Shown: piece after piece, positions 55,372 through 64,000 of the stretch
How positions within the stretch are numbered: position 1 is the stretch's first letter
Layout of the letters: every line of letters begins with the position of its first letter
From: Sinorhizobium chiapasense
Lineage (GTDB): Bacteria > Pseudomonadota > Alphaproteobacteria > Rhizobiales > Rhizobiaceae
Reading direction: 5' to 3'
NCBI RefSeq assembly: GCF_036488675.1
Contig: NZ_CP133148.1
Span: forward strand, 3,614,001 to 3,678,000
DNA length: 64,000 bases
The notes under the pieces: generated by a model
Databases searched by the model: none
Told to the model about the DNA's origin: nothing
The model's input: only the letters and a program-made list of their open reading frames with translations
Made by a program: the position numbers and the translations under genes

Positions 55372-56232
55372 TCATTGAAGCTCAATTCCGACGGGCAGGT
55401 GATCGGAGCCCGTCGCATCATAATCGGTCCAGGCATCCTTCAGGCGAGGGACCAGGCCGGCACTGAGGAAGCAATAGTCGAGATGCATGCGCCGCAGGTG
55501 ATCGTCCGGGTGAATCCAGCTATAGCTCTCCGGCGTCAGCCGGCCGAGATGGGCAGCCGCGTCGACCGGATTGCCGATGCGCAGCGAGCGCCCATAGAAG
55601 GCGTCGCGCGTCCCGACCATCGCATTGTATTCGGGCGATTCCGGCACCATGTTGAAATCGCCCATCACGACGAAATACTCCGGATGCGGCGGCTCGGCGA
55701 AGCCGAAATCGGAAGCCCCCGAAATCGCGCCGCCTTCGAGCGGATAGTTGACAAGCCTTTGTTTCAGAAACTCGATCTGGCTGATGCGTTCGCCCGGAAG
55801 CACATGGTCGAGGTGGACGGAATAGACGCGCAAGGGGCCGGTCGGCGTCGCAATCAGCGCTTCCGTCGCGCCGCGCTGCAGGTTCATGGGGCTGACGGTT
55901 CGCGTGCGTGGCAAGGCGATCAGCCGCGTCGAAAGAATCGGCCAACGCGACAGGATCATGTTGCCGAACTGGAAACGGCGGTTGACCGCGCGGCCGTTCT
56001 CGATTGCCGAGCCGACATCGATCTCGCAGGGCGCATGAAAGACAGAAAAATAGCCCGGCAGCAGGTCTTCGAAGATCGAGACGAGGTCGGCATTGCCGTT
56101 GCGATGGAAGTTGCGCGTCACTTCCTGCAGGGCGATGATGTCGGCCTCGCGCAGAGAAGCGGCGATACGCTCCGGGTCGAAACGGCCGTCGAGACCGATG
56201 CCGTATTGAATATTGTAGCTTGTGAACCGCAC
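55372..56232 (-). CDS. endonuclease/exonuclease/phosphatase (EEP) family protein
   Basis: A 286-aa Mg-dependent hydrolase of the DNase I-like fold. Motifs in order: TSYNIQYGIG (Asn), DIIALQEVTR (Glu metal ligand), VYSVHLDHVLPGER (His), VVMGDFNMVPES (Asp-Phe-Asn), and C-terminal DYDATGSDHLPVGIEL (Ser-Asp-His). All catalytic positions are present. The substrate may be DNA, phosphoinositide-like or sphingolipid-like molecules; not decided. The start is GTG 56232. No signal peptide, so cytoplasmic. Confidence 0.92.
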   Translation of the reverse strand: MRFTSYNIQYGIGLDGRFDPERIAASLREADIIALQEVTRNFHRNGNADLVSIFEDLLPGYFSVFHAPCEIDVGSAIENGRAVNRRFQFGNMILSRWPILSTRLIALPRTRTVSPMNLQRGATEALIATPTGPLRVYSVHLDHVLPGERISQIEFLKQRLVNYPLEGGAISGASDFGFAEPPHPEYFVVMGDFNMVPESPEYNAMVGTRDAFYGRSLRIGNPVDAAAHLGRLTPESYSWIHPDDHLRRMHLDYCFLSAGLVPRLKDAWTDYDATGSDHLPVGIELQ

Positions 56233-56287
56233 GATAGTCTTTGACCTCCAGGGTAACCGCCTATATCGATGGCGGCAAATATACTGA

Positions 56288-57313
<1,026 letters not shown>

Positions 57314-57314
57314 A

Positions 57315-58496
57315 ATGACGAAGACCCGCAAGCCGCTGCAAAAGTACCGCCGGGTCGTCATCAAGATCGGCTCGGCGCTGCTGGTCGATCGCAAGTTGGG
57401 GCTGAAGAAGGCCTGGCTTGACGCCATGTGCGCCGATATTGCCGGACTGAAGGCAAGGGGCGTGGAAGTGCTCGTCGTCTCTTCGGGCGCCATTGCCCTC
57501 GGTCGGACGGTGCTCGATCTTCCGGCCGGCGCCCTGAAGCTCGAGGAAAGCCAGGCGGCCGCCGCCGTCGGCCAGATCGCCCTGGCGCGCGCCTGGTCGG
57601 AAAGCCTCTCGACCGATCAGATCATTGCGGGCCAGGTCCTGCTGACGCTCGGCGATACGGAAGAGCGCCGCCGCTACCTCAATGCCCGGGCAACCATCAG
57701 CCAGCTCTTGAAGCTTGGCGCCGTCCCGATCATCAACGAGAACGACACGGTGGCCACCACCGAGATCCGCTACGGCGACAATGACCGGCTGGCCGCCCGG
57801 GTGGCGACGATGGTTGGCGCCGACCTGCTCGTGCTGCTTTCGGATATCGACGGGCTTTACACCGCCCCGCCGCATCTCGACCCCGACGCCCGCTTCCTCG
57901 ATACGATCGCCGAAATCACGCCGGAGATCGAGGCGATGGCCGGAGGTGCGGCCTCCGAGCTTTCGCGCGGCGGCATGCGCACCAAGATCGATGCCGGCAA
58001 GATCGCGACGACTGCCGGCTGCGCGATGATCATCGCCTCGGGCAAGCCGGAGCATCCGCTCGCGGCGATCGAATCCGGTGCGCGCTCCTCCTGGTTCGCG
58101 CCGGCCGGCTCGCCGGTAACCGCGCGCAAGACCTGGATCGCCGGGCAGCTCCTGCCGGCCGGCACGCTTGTGATCGACGCCGGTGCCGAAACGGCGCTCC
58201 GCTCCGGCAAGAGCCTGCTGCCGGCCGGCGTCCGGCAGGTGACGGGCAGCTTCAGCCGTGGCGACACGATCGCGATCCTCGGCTCGTCGGGCCGCGAAAT
58301 CGCCCGCGGCCTTGCCGGCTACGACGCCGACGAGGCGCGCCAGATCGCCGGCGAGAAGTCGGCCGAGATCGCGGCGATCCTCGGCTATGCCGGCCGCGCG
58401 GCGATGGTGCACCGCGACGATCTGGTGATGACGGGTCCCGCCGGCGCACGCTTGGACGATGGAAGAGACGAGAGGAAGGGCGAGGTTCATGCCTGA
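57315..58496 (+). CDS. proB: glutamate 5-kinase
   Basis: First step of proline synthesis: ATP + glutamate to glutamyl-5-phosphate. It is 393 aa. The kinase domain has [13 protein letters not shown] at the start, [11 protein letters not shown], and [24 protein letters not shown] near 140. A C-terminal PUA domain (about 285-370) is present, as in most bacterial ProB. It overlaps proA by 8 bp, so the two are translated together. Feedback by proline is expected from the family. Confidence 0.98.
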   Translation: MTKTRKPLQKYRRVVIKIGSALLVDRKLGLKKAWLDAMCADIAGLKARGVEVLVVSSGAIALGRTVLDLPAGALKLEESQAAAAVGQIALARAWSESLSTDQIIAGQVLLTLGDTEERRRYLNARATISQLLKLGAVPIINENDTVATTEIRYGDNDRLAARVATMVGADLLVLLSDIDGLYTAPPHLDPDARFLDTIAEITPEIEAMAGGAASELSRGGMRTKIDAGKIATTAGCAMIIASGKPEHPLAAIESGARSSWFAPAGSPVTARKTWIAGQLLPAGTLVIDAGAETALRSGKSLLPAGVRQVTGSFSRGDTIAILGSSGREIARGLAGYDADEARQIAGEKSAEIAAILGYAGRAAMVHRDDLVMTGPAGARLDDGRDERKGEVHA

Positions 58497-59772
58497 CGCG
58501 GTCAATAACGGCGCGGACGTCAACAGCGTCATGCTGGAAATCGGCCGTCTCGCCAAGGCGGCAAGCCGGCCGCTCGCCATCGCGAGTGCCGAGCGCAAGC
58601 ACGCAGCCCTGATCGCCATGGCGGACGCCATCGTCGCCCGCACGGACGAAATCCTTGGCGCCAATGCGGTCGACCTTGAAAACGCCCGGAAAACCGGCGT
58701 CGCCAAGGCCTTCATCGATCGTCTCACGCTCAACCCGGACCGTATCCGCGATATGGCCGACGGCATCCGCGCGATCGCCGCCTTCAAGGATCCGATCGGC
58801 GACGTGATTGCCGAATGGGACCGCCCGAATGGTCTGCATATCGAGCGCGTACGCACGCCGCTCGGCGTGATCGGCGTGATCTACGAAAGCCGGCCCAACG
58901 TCACGGCCGACGCCGGCACGCTCTGCCTCAAGGCCGGCAATGCGGTGATCCTGCGCGGCGGCTCCGACAGCTTTCATTCGTCGCGGGCGGTCCACGCCTG
59001 CCTGGTCGAGGGGCTGAAGGCCGCCGGCCTTCCGGAGCATGCAATCCAGATGGTGCCGGTCTCCGACCGCGCAGCCGTCGGCGCCATGCTGTCCGGGCTC
59101 AACGGCGCGATCGACGTCATCGTGCCGCGCGGGGGAAAAAGCCTTGTCGCCCGCGTCCAGAGCGAGGCGCGGGTGCCGGTCTTCGCGCATCTCGAAGGCC
59201 TCTGCCACATCTATGTCGATGCCTCCGCCGATCTCGATATGGCGACGAAGATCGTCGTCAATGCCAAGATGCGCCGCACCGGCATCTGCGGTGCCGCCGA
59301 AACGCTGCTCGTCGACCGCAATGCCGCAGATCGTTTGGCAAGCCCGCTGCTTCAGGCGCTCGTTGACGCGGGCTGCGAAGTCAGGGTTGCGAACGAGCTG
59401 GAAGCGCTGCTGCCGGGTCTGAAGCCCGCGACCAATGAGGATTGGGCAACCGAATATCTCGACGCAATCATCTCGGCGAAGCTCGTCGACGGCATTTCCG
59501 GCGCCATCGACCACATCAATACCTGGTCGTCGGCTCATACCGAAGCGGTTATCGCGGAAGATCCGGCCGTCGTAGAGCGCTTCTTCTCGGAAATCGACTC
59601 CGCCATTCTCCTGCACAATGCCTCGACGCAGTTTGCCGACGGCGGAGAGTTCGGCATGGGCGGCGAGATCGGTATCGCCACCGGCAAGATGCATGCACGC
59701 GGGCCGGTCGGCGTCGAGCAGCTGACCTCGTTCAAATACCGCGTGCGCGGCACGGGACAGGTGCGGTCCTGA
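58489..59772 (+). CDS. proA: gamma-glutamyl phosphate reductase
   Basis: Second enzyme of proline synthesis, reducing glutamyl-5-phosphate to glutamate-5-semialdehyde with NADPH. It is 427 aa. It starts [23 protein letters not shown] and has [34 protein letters not shown], the catalytic Cys in [13 protein letters not shown] near residue 265, and [30 protein letters not shown] 58489 lies inside the proB end. Confidence 0.98.
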   Translation: MPDAVNNGADVNSVMLEIGRLAKAASRPLAIASAERKHAALIAMADAIVARTDEILGANAVDLENARKTGVAKAFIDRLTLNPDRIRDMADGIRAIAAFKDPIGDVIAEWDRPNGLHIERVRTPLGVIGVIYESRPNVTADAGTLCLKAGNAVILRGGSDSFHSSRAVHACLVEGLKAAGLPEHAIQMVPVSDRAAVGAMLSGLNGAIDVIVPRGGKSLVARVQSEARVPVFAHLEGLCHIYVDASADLDMATKIVVNAKMRRTGICGAAETLLVDRNAADRLASPLLQALVDAGCEVRVANELEALLPGLKPATNEDWATEYLDAIISAKLVDGISGAIDHINTWSSAHTEAVIAEDPAVVERFFSEIDSAILLHNASTQFADGGEFGMGGEIGIATGKMHARGPVGVEQLTSFKYRVRGTGQVRS

Positions 59773-59773
59773 C

Positions 59774-60424
59774 GTGATCTCGCCTCGGGTGAACGCGCGT
59801 TATCTGCGCATGCCGCATGTCGAAAGCGGGATGACGGTTGGCCTTTTCGGCGGGTCTTTCAACCCGCCCCATGGCGGCCATGTCCTCGTTGCCGAAACGG
59901 CGCTGCGCAAGCTCGGTCTCGACCAGCTCTGGTGGATGGTGACGCCCGGCAACCCGCTGAAGAACCACAACGATCTCGCGCCGCTTGCGGACCGCATCGC
60001 GCTCAGCGAGAAGATCGCCTCCAATCCCCGCATCAAGGTCACGGCCTTCGAGCAGGCGCTCGGCCAGAGGTACACGGCGCGTACGCTTGAAATCGTCCGC
60101 GCACGCAACCGCGATGTACGCTTCGTCTGGGTGATGGGGGCGGACAACCTCAAGAATTTCCACCGCTGGCAGAACTGGCGCAAGATTGTCTCGACCTTCC
60201 CGATCGCGGTCATCGACAGGCCCGGCTCGACGCTTGCCTATCTTTCCTCGCGCATGGCGCGGACGTTCGACTATGCGCGCGTCGACGAGGACGACGCCCG
60301 GGCGCTCGCCTTCCACCCCGCGCCCGCCTGGACATTCATTCACGGGCCACGCTCAGCGCTCAGTTCGACGGCGCTTCGCTCTACAGCGCCGCGCGTCTCA
60401 TCAGACGCGCAAAGGGCGCTGTAG
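59774..60424 (+). CDS. nadD: nicotinate-mononucleotide adenylyltransferase
   Basis: Forms deamido-NAD from NaMN and ATP. The protein is 216 aa from GTG 59774. The HxGH motif is in GLFGGSFNPPHGGHVLVAE, with WWMVTPGNPLK and FVWVMGADNLKNFHRW, and the SSTAL block (ISSTxIR equivalent) near the end. An ATG at 59810 (MPHVESGMTVG) is a credible alternative start. The natural end would be about SSTALR; the final 14 residues (STAPRV to QRAL) and the TAG stop are encoded by an M1 repeat. Confidence 0.95.
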   Translation: MISPRVNARYLRMPHVESGMTVGLFGGSFNPPHGGHVLVAETALRKLGLDQLWWMVTPGNPLKNHNDLAPLADRIALSEKIASNPRIKVTAFEQALGQRYTARTLEIVRARNRDVRFVWVMGADNLKNFHRWQNWRKIVSTFPIAVIDRPGSTLAYLSSRMARTFDYARVDEDDARALAFHPAPAWTFIHGPRSALSSTALRSTAPRVSSDAQRAL

Positions 60425-60470
60425 CCGCTGTTTATCCTTAACTCGGCTTCGACTTAAGGGAACATGCAGT
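60381..60470. repeat. mosaic palindromic element (M1 family)
   Basis: CTACAGCGCCGCGCGTCTCA...GGGCGCTGTAG overlaps the nadD 3' end, followed by a shortened linker CCGCTG and TTATCCTTAACTCGGC / TCGACTTAAGGGAACATGCAG. The first palindrome's right arm supplies the nadD stop. Confidence 0.85.
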
Positions 60471-60527
60471 GGTGAAATCCGCGTGAATTCCCATGATTCA
60501 TTTCTCGCGTCTTGAAACCCTCATGGT

Positions 60528-61022
60528 TTGGTGCCTACATTTACGGACGGTTCGATCCTGATCGTCGAATCGGAAGTGCCTGTTCTGTTCTTTTGGAAAG
60601 GAAAGACCCTGACAACAGTACACGCCAAGGGTTATGCGGCAACCGCATACCCGCGCAGCACGGGATCAAGCGACGAAGCCGCTGTCCGTGCGCTTAACCT
60701 GGTCCTCGAAAGCCTAGAGGACTCGAAGGCAGAAAATATCGTCACCATCGACATTGCCGGAAAATCGGCGCTGGGAGACTTCATGGTCGTCGTCTCCGGG
60801 CGGTCGAACAGGCATGTGATGGCGATTGCCGACCACCTGATCACGGACCTGAAGGACGAAGGGTTTGGCAACTCCCGCGTCGAAGGCCTTGAAGGTGGCG
60901 ACTGGGTGCTGATCGACACCGGCGATGTGATCGTTCACATCTTCCGGCCGGAGATCCGGGAATTCTACAACATCGAGAAGATGTGGGCGGCCCCGGAGAT
61001 CGAGGACGGTACCCTGCACTGA
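60528..61022 (+). CDS. rsfS: ribosomal silencing factor RsfS
   Basis: RsfS/Iojap/DUF143 protein that binds L14 and blocks subunit joining in starvation. The conserved domain is NLVLESLEDSKAENIVTIDI, GKSALGDFMVVVSGRSNRHV, WVLIDTGDVIVHIFRPEIREFYNIEKMWA. The start is unclear. I give the longest frame (TTG 60528). A GTG lies at 60576, and homologs begin near VHAKGYAATAYPRS, where the only likely initiator is a CTG at 60612 behind AAAGGAAAG. It lies between nadD and rlmH, as in most proteobacteria. Confidence 0.93.
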   Translation: MVPTFTDGSILIVESEVPVLFFWKGKTLTTVHAKGYAATAYPRSTGSSDEAAVRALNLVLESLEDSKAENIVTIDIAGKSALGDFMVVVSGRSNRHVMAIADHLITDLKDEGFGNSRVEGLEGGDWVLIDTGDVIVHIFRPEIREFYNIEKMWAAPEIEDGTLH

Positions 61023-61046
61023 GACGCGCCGCCCGAGCCTGACTCA

Positions 61047-61151
61047 CTACAGCGCGGCGCGTCCTATCAGACGCGCAAAGGACGCTGTAGCACTTTGAAT
61101 TGCTGTATGTTTTATCCTTAAATCGGGCGCGATTTAAGGAAACATGCAGTA
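61047..61151. repeat. mosaic palindromic element (M1 family), full copy
   Basis: CTACAGCGCGGCGCGTCCTA...GGACGCTGTAG, linker CACTTTGAATTGCTGTATG, then TATCCTTAAATCGGGC / GCGATTTAAGGA ending CATGCAGTA. It lies between rsfS and rlmH. Confidence 0.88.
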
Positions 61152-61286
61152 GCCTCAGGACGGAGCGGCAGCGCCCGTGTCGAATGAAAATGCGGCTGTC
61201 ATCGCCCGACCGGGCGGATGGCGGTAAGAGTGGTTTTGCCAGTCGAATCGCAGGATCGGTTTGGCACCGGTAGGGATGATCGGGTC

Positions 61287-61769
61287 GTGCGTGTTGGACT
61301 TTTCGCAGTCGGCCGCCTGAAGGCGGGGCCGGAAAAGGATCTCGCGGGCCGTTATCTCGACCGCTTCGCCAAGGCGGGACCCGCGGTGGGGCTTGAGCTC
61401 GCCCGGGTCGTGGAAGTGGGCGAAAGCCGTGCCGCCAACGCCGAGACGCGCAAGCGCGAGGAGGCCGCCCAGCTTGAAAAGGTGCTTGCGGACGGTGGCC
61501 TGCTCGTGCTGCTCGACGAACGCGGAAAGGCGATCGACTCGGAAGCCTTCGCTTCGCTCATCGGCTCCTTCCGGGACAGCGGAAAACGCGATCTGATGAT
61601 TGCGATCGGTGGCGCCGACGGCCTGGATCCGGCACTGCACGGACGCGCTGACGCCATACTCTGCCTTGGCAAGATGACCTGGCCGCACCAGCTTGTACGC
61701 ATCCTGATCGCCGAACAGCTTTATCGCGCCGTAACGATACTGTCGGGTCATCCCTATCACCGTGCATGA
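61287..61769 (+). CDS. rlmH: 23S rRNA (pseudouridine1915-N3)-methyltransferase
   Basis: SPOUT methyltransferase modifying pseudouridine 1915 in helix 69 of 23S rRNA. It is 160 aa. From GTG 61287 it reads (M)RVGLFAVGRLKAGPEKDLAGRYLDRFAKAG, then LLVLLDERGKAIDSEAFA, the SAM-binding knot IAIGGADGLDP and C-terminal HQLVRILIAEQLYRAVTILSGHPYHRA. The frame extends 23 residues upstream without homology. It follows rsfS, with an M1 element in the gap. Confidence 0.97.
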   Translation: MRVGLFAVGRLKAGPEKDLAGRYLDRFAKAGPAVGLELARVVEVGESRAANAETRKREEAAQLEKVLADGGLLVLLDERGKAIDSEAFASLIGSFRDSGKRDLMIAIGGADGLDPALHGRADAILCLGKMTWPHQLVRILIAEQLYRAVTILSGHPYHRA

Positions 61770-61878
61770 CGAGACGCTTGTTTATTCACGAGCGCGATAA
61801 CACGATTATGTGTTGGTTGGCCCGGCCAAATCAGATTAGGGTTTTCTTACCTATTTTTTTGAGGGACCATCGGGCCGG

Positions 61879-63303
61879 ATGACGCGCCGAGAAAAAAGTG
61901 CCGATTTGAGACGGGCGGCGCGTCAAGTCGGACGCGGTGCCGCGGCATTGGCCGTTCTCTTGAGCGTGATCGCGCCGGGTCTTGCCCAGGAGGCAACCGT
62001 CGGGGCTCCCGCCGGCGCGCCGGCAAATGAACAGGGACCGCCAGACCCCGCAGCCAATCTGGCACTGCGGCGCGACAGCACGCGCAGTGAGCTCGACGCG
62101 CTTTCCAAGACCATTACGCTGTCGCATGAGCGCGCCGAAGCGCTTGAGCAGACCATCGCCGAGATCGACAAGAGCAACGAGGCGCTGCGCGCCGCGATCG
62201 TCGAGTCGGCAAGCAAGCGACGCGGGCTTGAGCAGCAGATTGCCGACGGCGAGAAGAAGCTCAACGACCTGCGCGTGAACGAGGACGTGGTGCGGCGGTC
62301 GCTCCGTGCCCGGCGCGGCGTGCTTGCCGAAGTGCTTGCCGCTCTGCAGCGCATGGGGCGAAATCCGCCGCCGGCCATCCTCGTCACGCCGGAGGACGCG
62401 CTAGCCTCGGTTCGCAGCGCAATCCTCCTTGGCGCCGTCGTGCCGGAGATGCGCGAGCAGACCGACAGTCTCGTCGCCGATCTGAGGTCGCTCGCGGATA
62501 TTCGCAGCGGCATCGGAAAACAGCGAGAGGAATTGACGGCGGCGATGACGGCCAATCTGGAGGAAGAGCGCCGCATGTCGATGCTCGTCGCCGAGAAGGA
62601 GAAGCTGCGCCAGAAAAACGCAACGGAGCTTGCCGCCGAGGAACGTAAGGCTGAGGAACTGGCGCTGCAGGCGACCAATCTCGAAGGATTGATTTCGTCG
62701 CTCGAGACCGAGATTTCCTCGGTGCGGGACGCCGCCGCGGCCGCTCGCGCGCAAGAGGAGGAGCGCCGGCGGATGAGCGAGGCCGAGCGCGAAGAGGCCC
62801 GAGAGATCGCCCGCAACGCAGTGCCCGACAAAAACCGCATTGCGCCCGCATACGTATTTTCGGAGTTGCGGGAGAGGCTTGCCTATCCCGTCGCGGGGTC
62901 GCTCTTGCGGCAGTTTGGCGATGCAGACGGCACCGGGCATTCGCTGCAGGGTATCATGCTGGAAACCAATGCAGGCGCGCTGGTGACAACGCCGGCGGAC
63001 GGTTGGATTGTCTACGCTGGAAGTTTCCGCAGCTACGGGCAGATGATCATTCTCAATCCCGGCGACGGATATCATATCGTTCTGTCGGGAATGGAAAATG
63101 TCAGTGTCCGGCCGGGACAGTTTGTCGTGGCTGGGGAGCCGCTGGCGACGATGGGTGCAAAAAGAGTGGCGAGTGCGGCGGCCTTGGCGCTGGAAACTGA
63201 CAGGCCAACGCTTTACATTGAATTCCGAAAAGACGGAAAACCGGTCGATTCCCGACCGTGGTGGTCCGCAGCAGAGGTTGGAAAGGCGCGAAATGATACG
63301 TAG
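61879..63303 (+). CDS. EnvC-like murein hydrolase activator (degenerate LytM)
   Basis: A 474-aa periplasmic protein with an N-terminal signal (AAALAVLLSVIAPGLAQ), a long coiled coil (about 65-290, rich in Glu/Leu/Arg), and a C-terminal LytM/M23-like domain (about 330-460). The zinc ligands look incomplete: GHSLQGIML lacks the Asp of HxxxD, and GYHIVLSG has one His rather than HxH. This matches EnvC-type activators of amidases rather than an active endopeptidase. It overlaps ctpA by 11 bp. Confidence 0.9.
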   Translation: MTRREKSADLRRAARQVGRGAAALAVLLSVIAPGLAQEATVGAPAGAPANEQGPPDPAANLALRRDSTRSELDALSKTITLSHERAEALEQTIAEIDKSNEALRAAIVESASKRRGLEQQIADGEKKLNDLRVNEDVVRRSLRARRGVLAEVLAALQRMGRNPPPAILVTPEDALASVRSAILLGAVVPEMREQTDSLVADLRSLADIRSGIGKQREELTAAMTANLEEERRMSMLVAEKEKLRQKNATELAAEERKAEELALQATNLEGLISSLETEISSVRDAAAAARAQEEERRRMSEAEREEAREIARNAVPDKNRIAPAYVFSELRERLAYPVAGSLLRQFGDADGTGHSLQGIMLETNAGALVTTPADGWIVYAGSFRSYGQMIILNPGDGYHIVLSGMENVSVRPGQFVVAGEPLATMGAKRVASAAALALETDRPTLYIEFRKDGKPVDSRPWWSAAEVGKARNDT

Positions 63304-64000
63304 AGCTTCACTTGTTCTGGTCGGGGCGCTGATGGGTGCGACGGCGATGGGCGTCGTCTATTCGGCGACCATTCCGGCCGTGGCAGCCAATTCGTCGACG
63401 TACCGCGAACTGGCGATTTTCGGCGACGTTTTCGAGCGCGTGCGGGCGCAGTATGTGACGCCCCCGCAGGATGACAAACTGATCGAGAATGCCATCAACG
63501 GCATGCTCTCCTCTCTCGACCCGCATTCGAGCTACATGAACTCGACCGACGCCGAGGATATGCGCACCCAGACGCGCGGCGAATTCGGCGGTCTCGGCAT
63601 CGAAGTGACGATGGAAGACGATCTCGTCAAGGTGACGAGCCCGATCGACGACACGCCCGCGGCGCGCGCCGGCGTGCTTGCCGGCGACTTCATCTCGAAG
63701 ATCGACGGTCAGGACGTTCGCGGCCTGAAGCTCGAGGAGGCTGTCGACAAGATGCGCGGCGCCGTCGGCACGCCGATCAAGCTCACCATTCTGCGCAAGG
63801 GCGCCGAAAAGCCGATCGAACTGACGATCGTGCGCGACGTGATCGCAGTGCGTGCAGTCAAGGTCCGCACCGAAGGTGGCGACGTCGGCTATCTGCGGGT
63901 CATCTCTTTCACCGAGAAGACCTTCGACGACCTGAAGAAGGGTATCGAGAAGATCAAGGCGGACGTTCCGGCAGACAAGCTGAAGGGCTACGTGCTCGAC
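63293..64000 (+). CDS. ctpA: carboxy-terminal processing protease CtpA (partial)
   Basis: Periplasmic serine protease of the S41 family, cut by the window end after 236 codons. It starts MIRRASLVLVGALMGATAMGVVYSATIP (signal/anchor), then LIENAINGMLSSLDPHSSYM and a PDZ domain (EFGGLGIEVTMEDDLVKVTSPIDDTPAARAGVLAGDFI, about 85-160). The catalytic Ser-Lys region is outside the window. The ATG overlaps the EnvC-like gene, so an envelope-remodelling operon is likely. Confidence 0.96.
   Translation, partial: MIRRASLVLVGALMGATAMGVVYSATIPAVAANSSTYRELAIFGDVFERVRAQYVTPPQDDKLIENAINGMLSSLDPHSSYMNSTDAEDMRTQTRGEFGGLGIEVTMEDDLVKVTSPIDDTPAARAGVLAGDFISKIDGQDVRGLKLEEAVDKMRGAVGTPIKLTILRKGAEKPIELTIVRDVIAVRAVKVRTEGGDVGYLRVISFTEKTFDDLKKGIEKIKADVPADKLKGYVLD

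Overview
The window is a GC-rich alphaproteobacterial chromosome segment that looks like Sinorhizobium/Ensifer, close to S. meliloti. The grounds are the mdh-sucC-sucD-sucA-sucB cluster followed downstream by lpdA, the sdhCDAB and atpH-A-G blocks, the hemC-hemD-mitofilin-hemY run, and many rhizobial intergenic palindromic mosaic elements (RIME-type and shorter units). Almost everything is core metabolism. One short region, 49.5-52.9 kb, is mobile or accessory.

Layout. 1-2.8 kb: ATP synthase genes atpH-atpA-atpG, leftward and cut by the window start. 3-10.6 kb: a small membrane protein, priA, transaldolase, an acyltransferase, xerC, a TraB/GumN protein and a DUF2867 protein. 10.7-22.6 kb: a long leftward TCA run, mdh-sucC-sucD-sucA(odhA)-sucB(odhB), then five small tightly packed genes (MAPEG, VOC/PhnB-like, LysE exporter, exported protein, SDR) and lpdA (E3). 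22.8-29.1 kb: zapE, an Omp19-like lipoprotein, an exported MsrA and sdhCDAB. 29.4-33.7 kb: an unknown exported protein, a methyltransferase, EVE and YciI proteins, gpsA and tsaD. 33.9-39.9 kb: hemC, hemD, a mitofilin-like protein, hemY, a TerB-like protein and an amidotransferase. 39.9-49.4 kb: an MFS exporter, YggT, DUF167, ppa, an acetyltransferase, typA, phoD, a KTSC protein and an amidase. 49.6-52.9 kb: a frameshifted IS5-type insertion sequence abutting an IS481-type transposase broken into two inverted halves, then three little-known genes ending at tRNA-Ser(CGA). 53.3-64 kb: rplU, rpmA, two acetyltransferases, an exo/endonuclease-phosphatase family protein, obgE, proB, proA, nadD, rsfS, rlmH, an EnvC-like factor and ctpA, cut by the window end.

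The genes supply most of the TCA cycle from 2-oxoglutarate to oxaloacetate (OdhAB-Lpd, SucCD, Sdh, Mdh), the ATP synthase it feeds, the middle of tetrapyrrole synthesis, proline and NAD synthesis, and ribosome or 50S assembly factors. The most unusual signals are not a single new pathway. They are (i) mosaic palindromes lying at gene ends and supplying C-terminal codons and stop codons (NadD, DUF167, MAPEG) or spurious upstream starts, (ii) a palindrome nested in the first palindrome of a RIME, (iii) the inverted IS481 halves, and (iv) a small accessory cluster containing a DUF429-like predicted RNase-H-fold protein beside tRNA-Ser. No CRISPR array, rRNA or prophage was seen.
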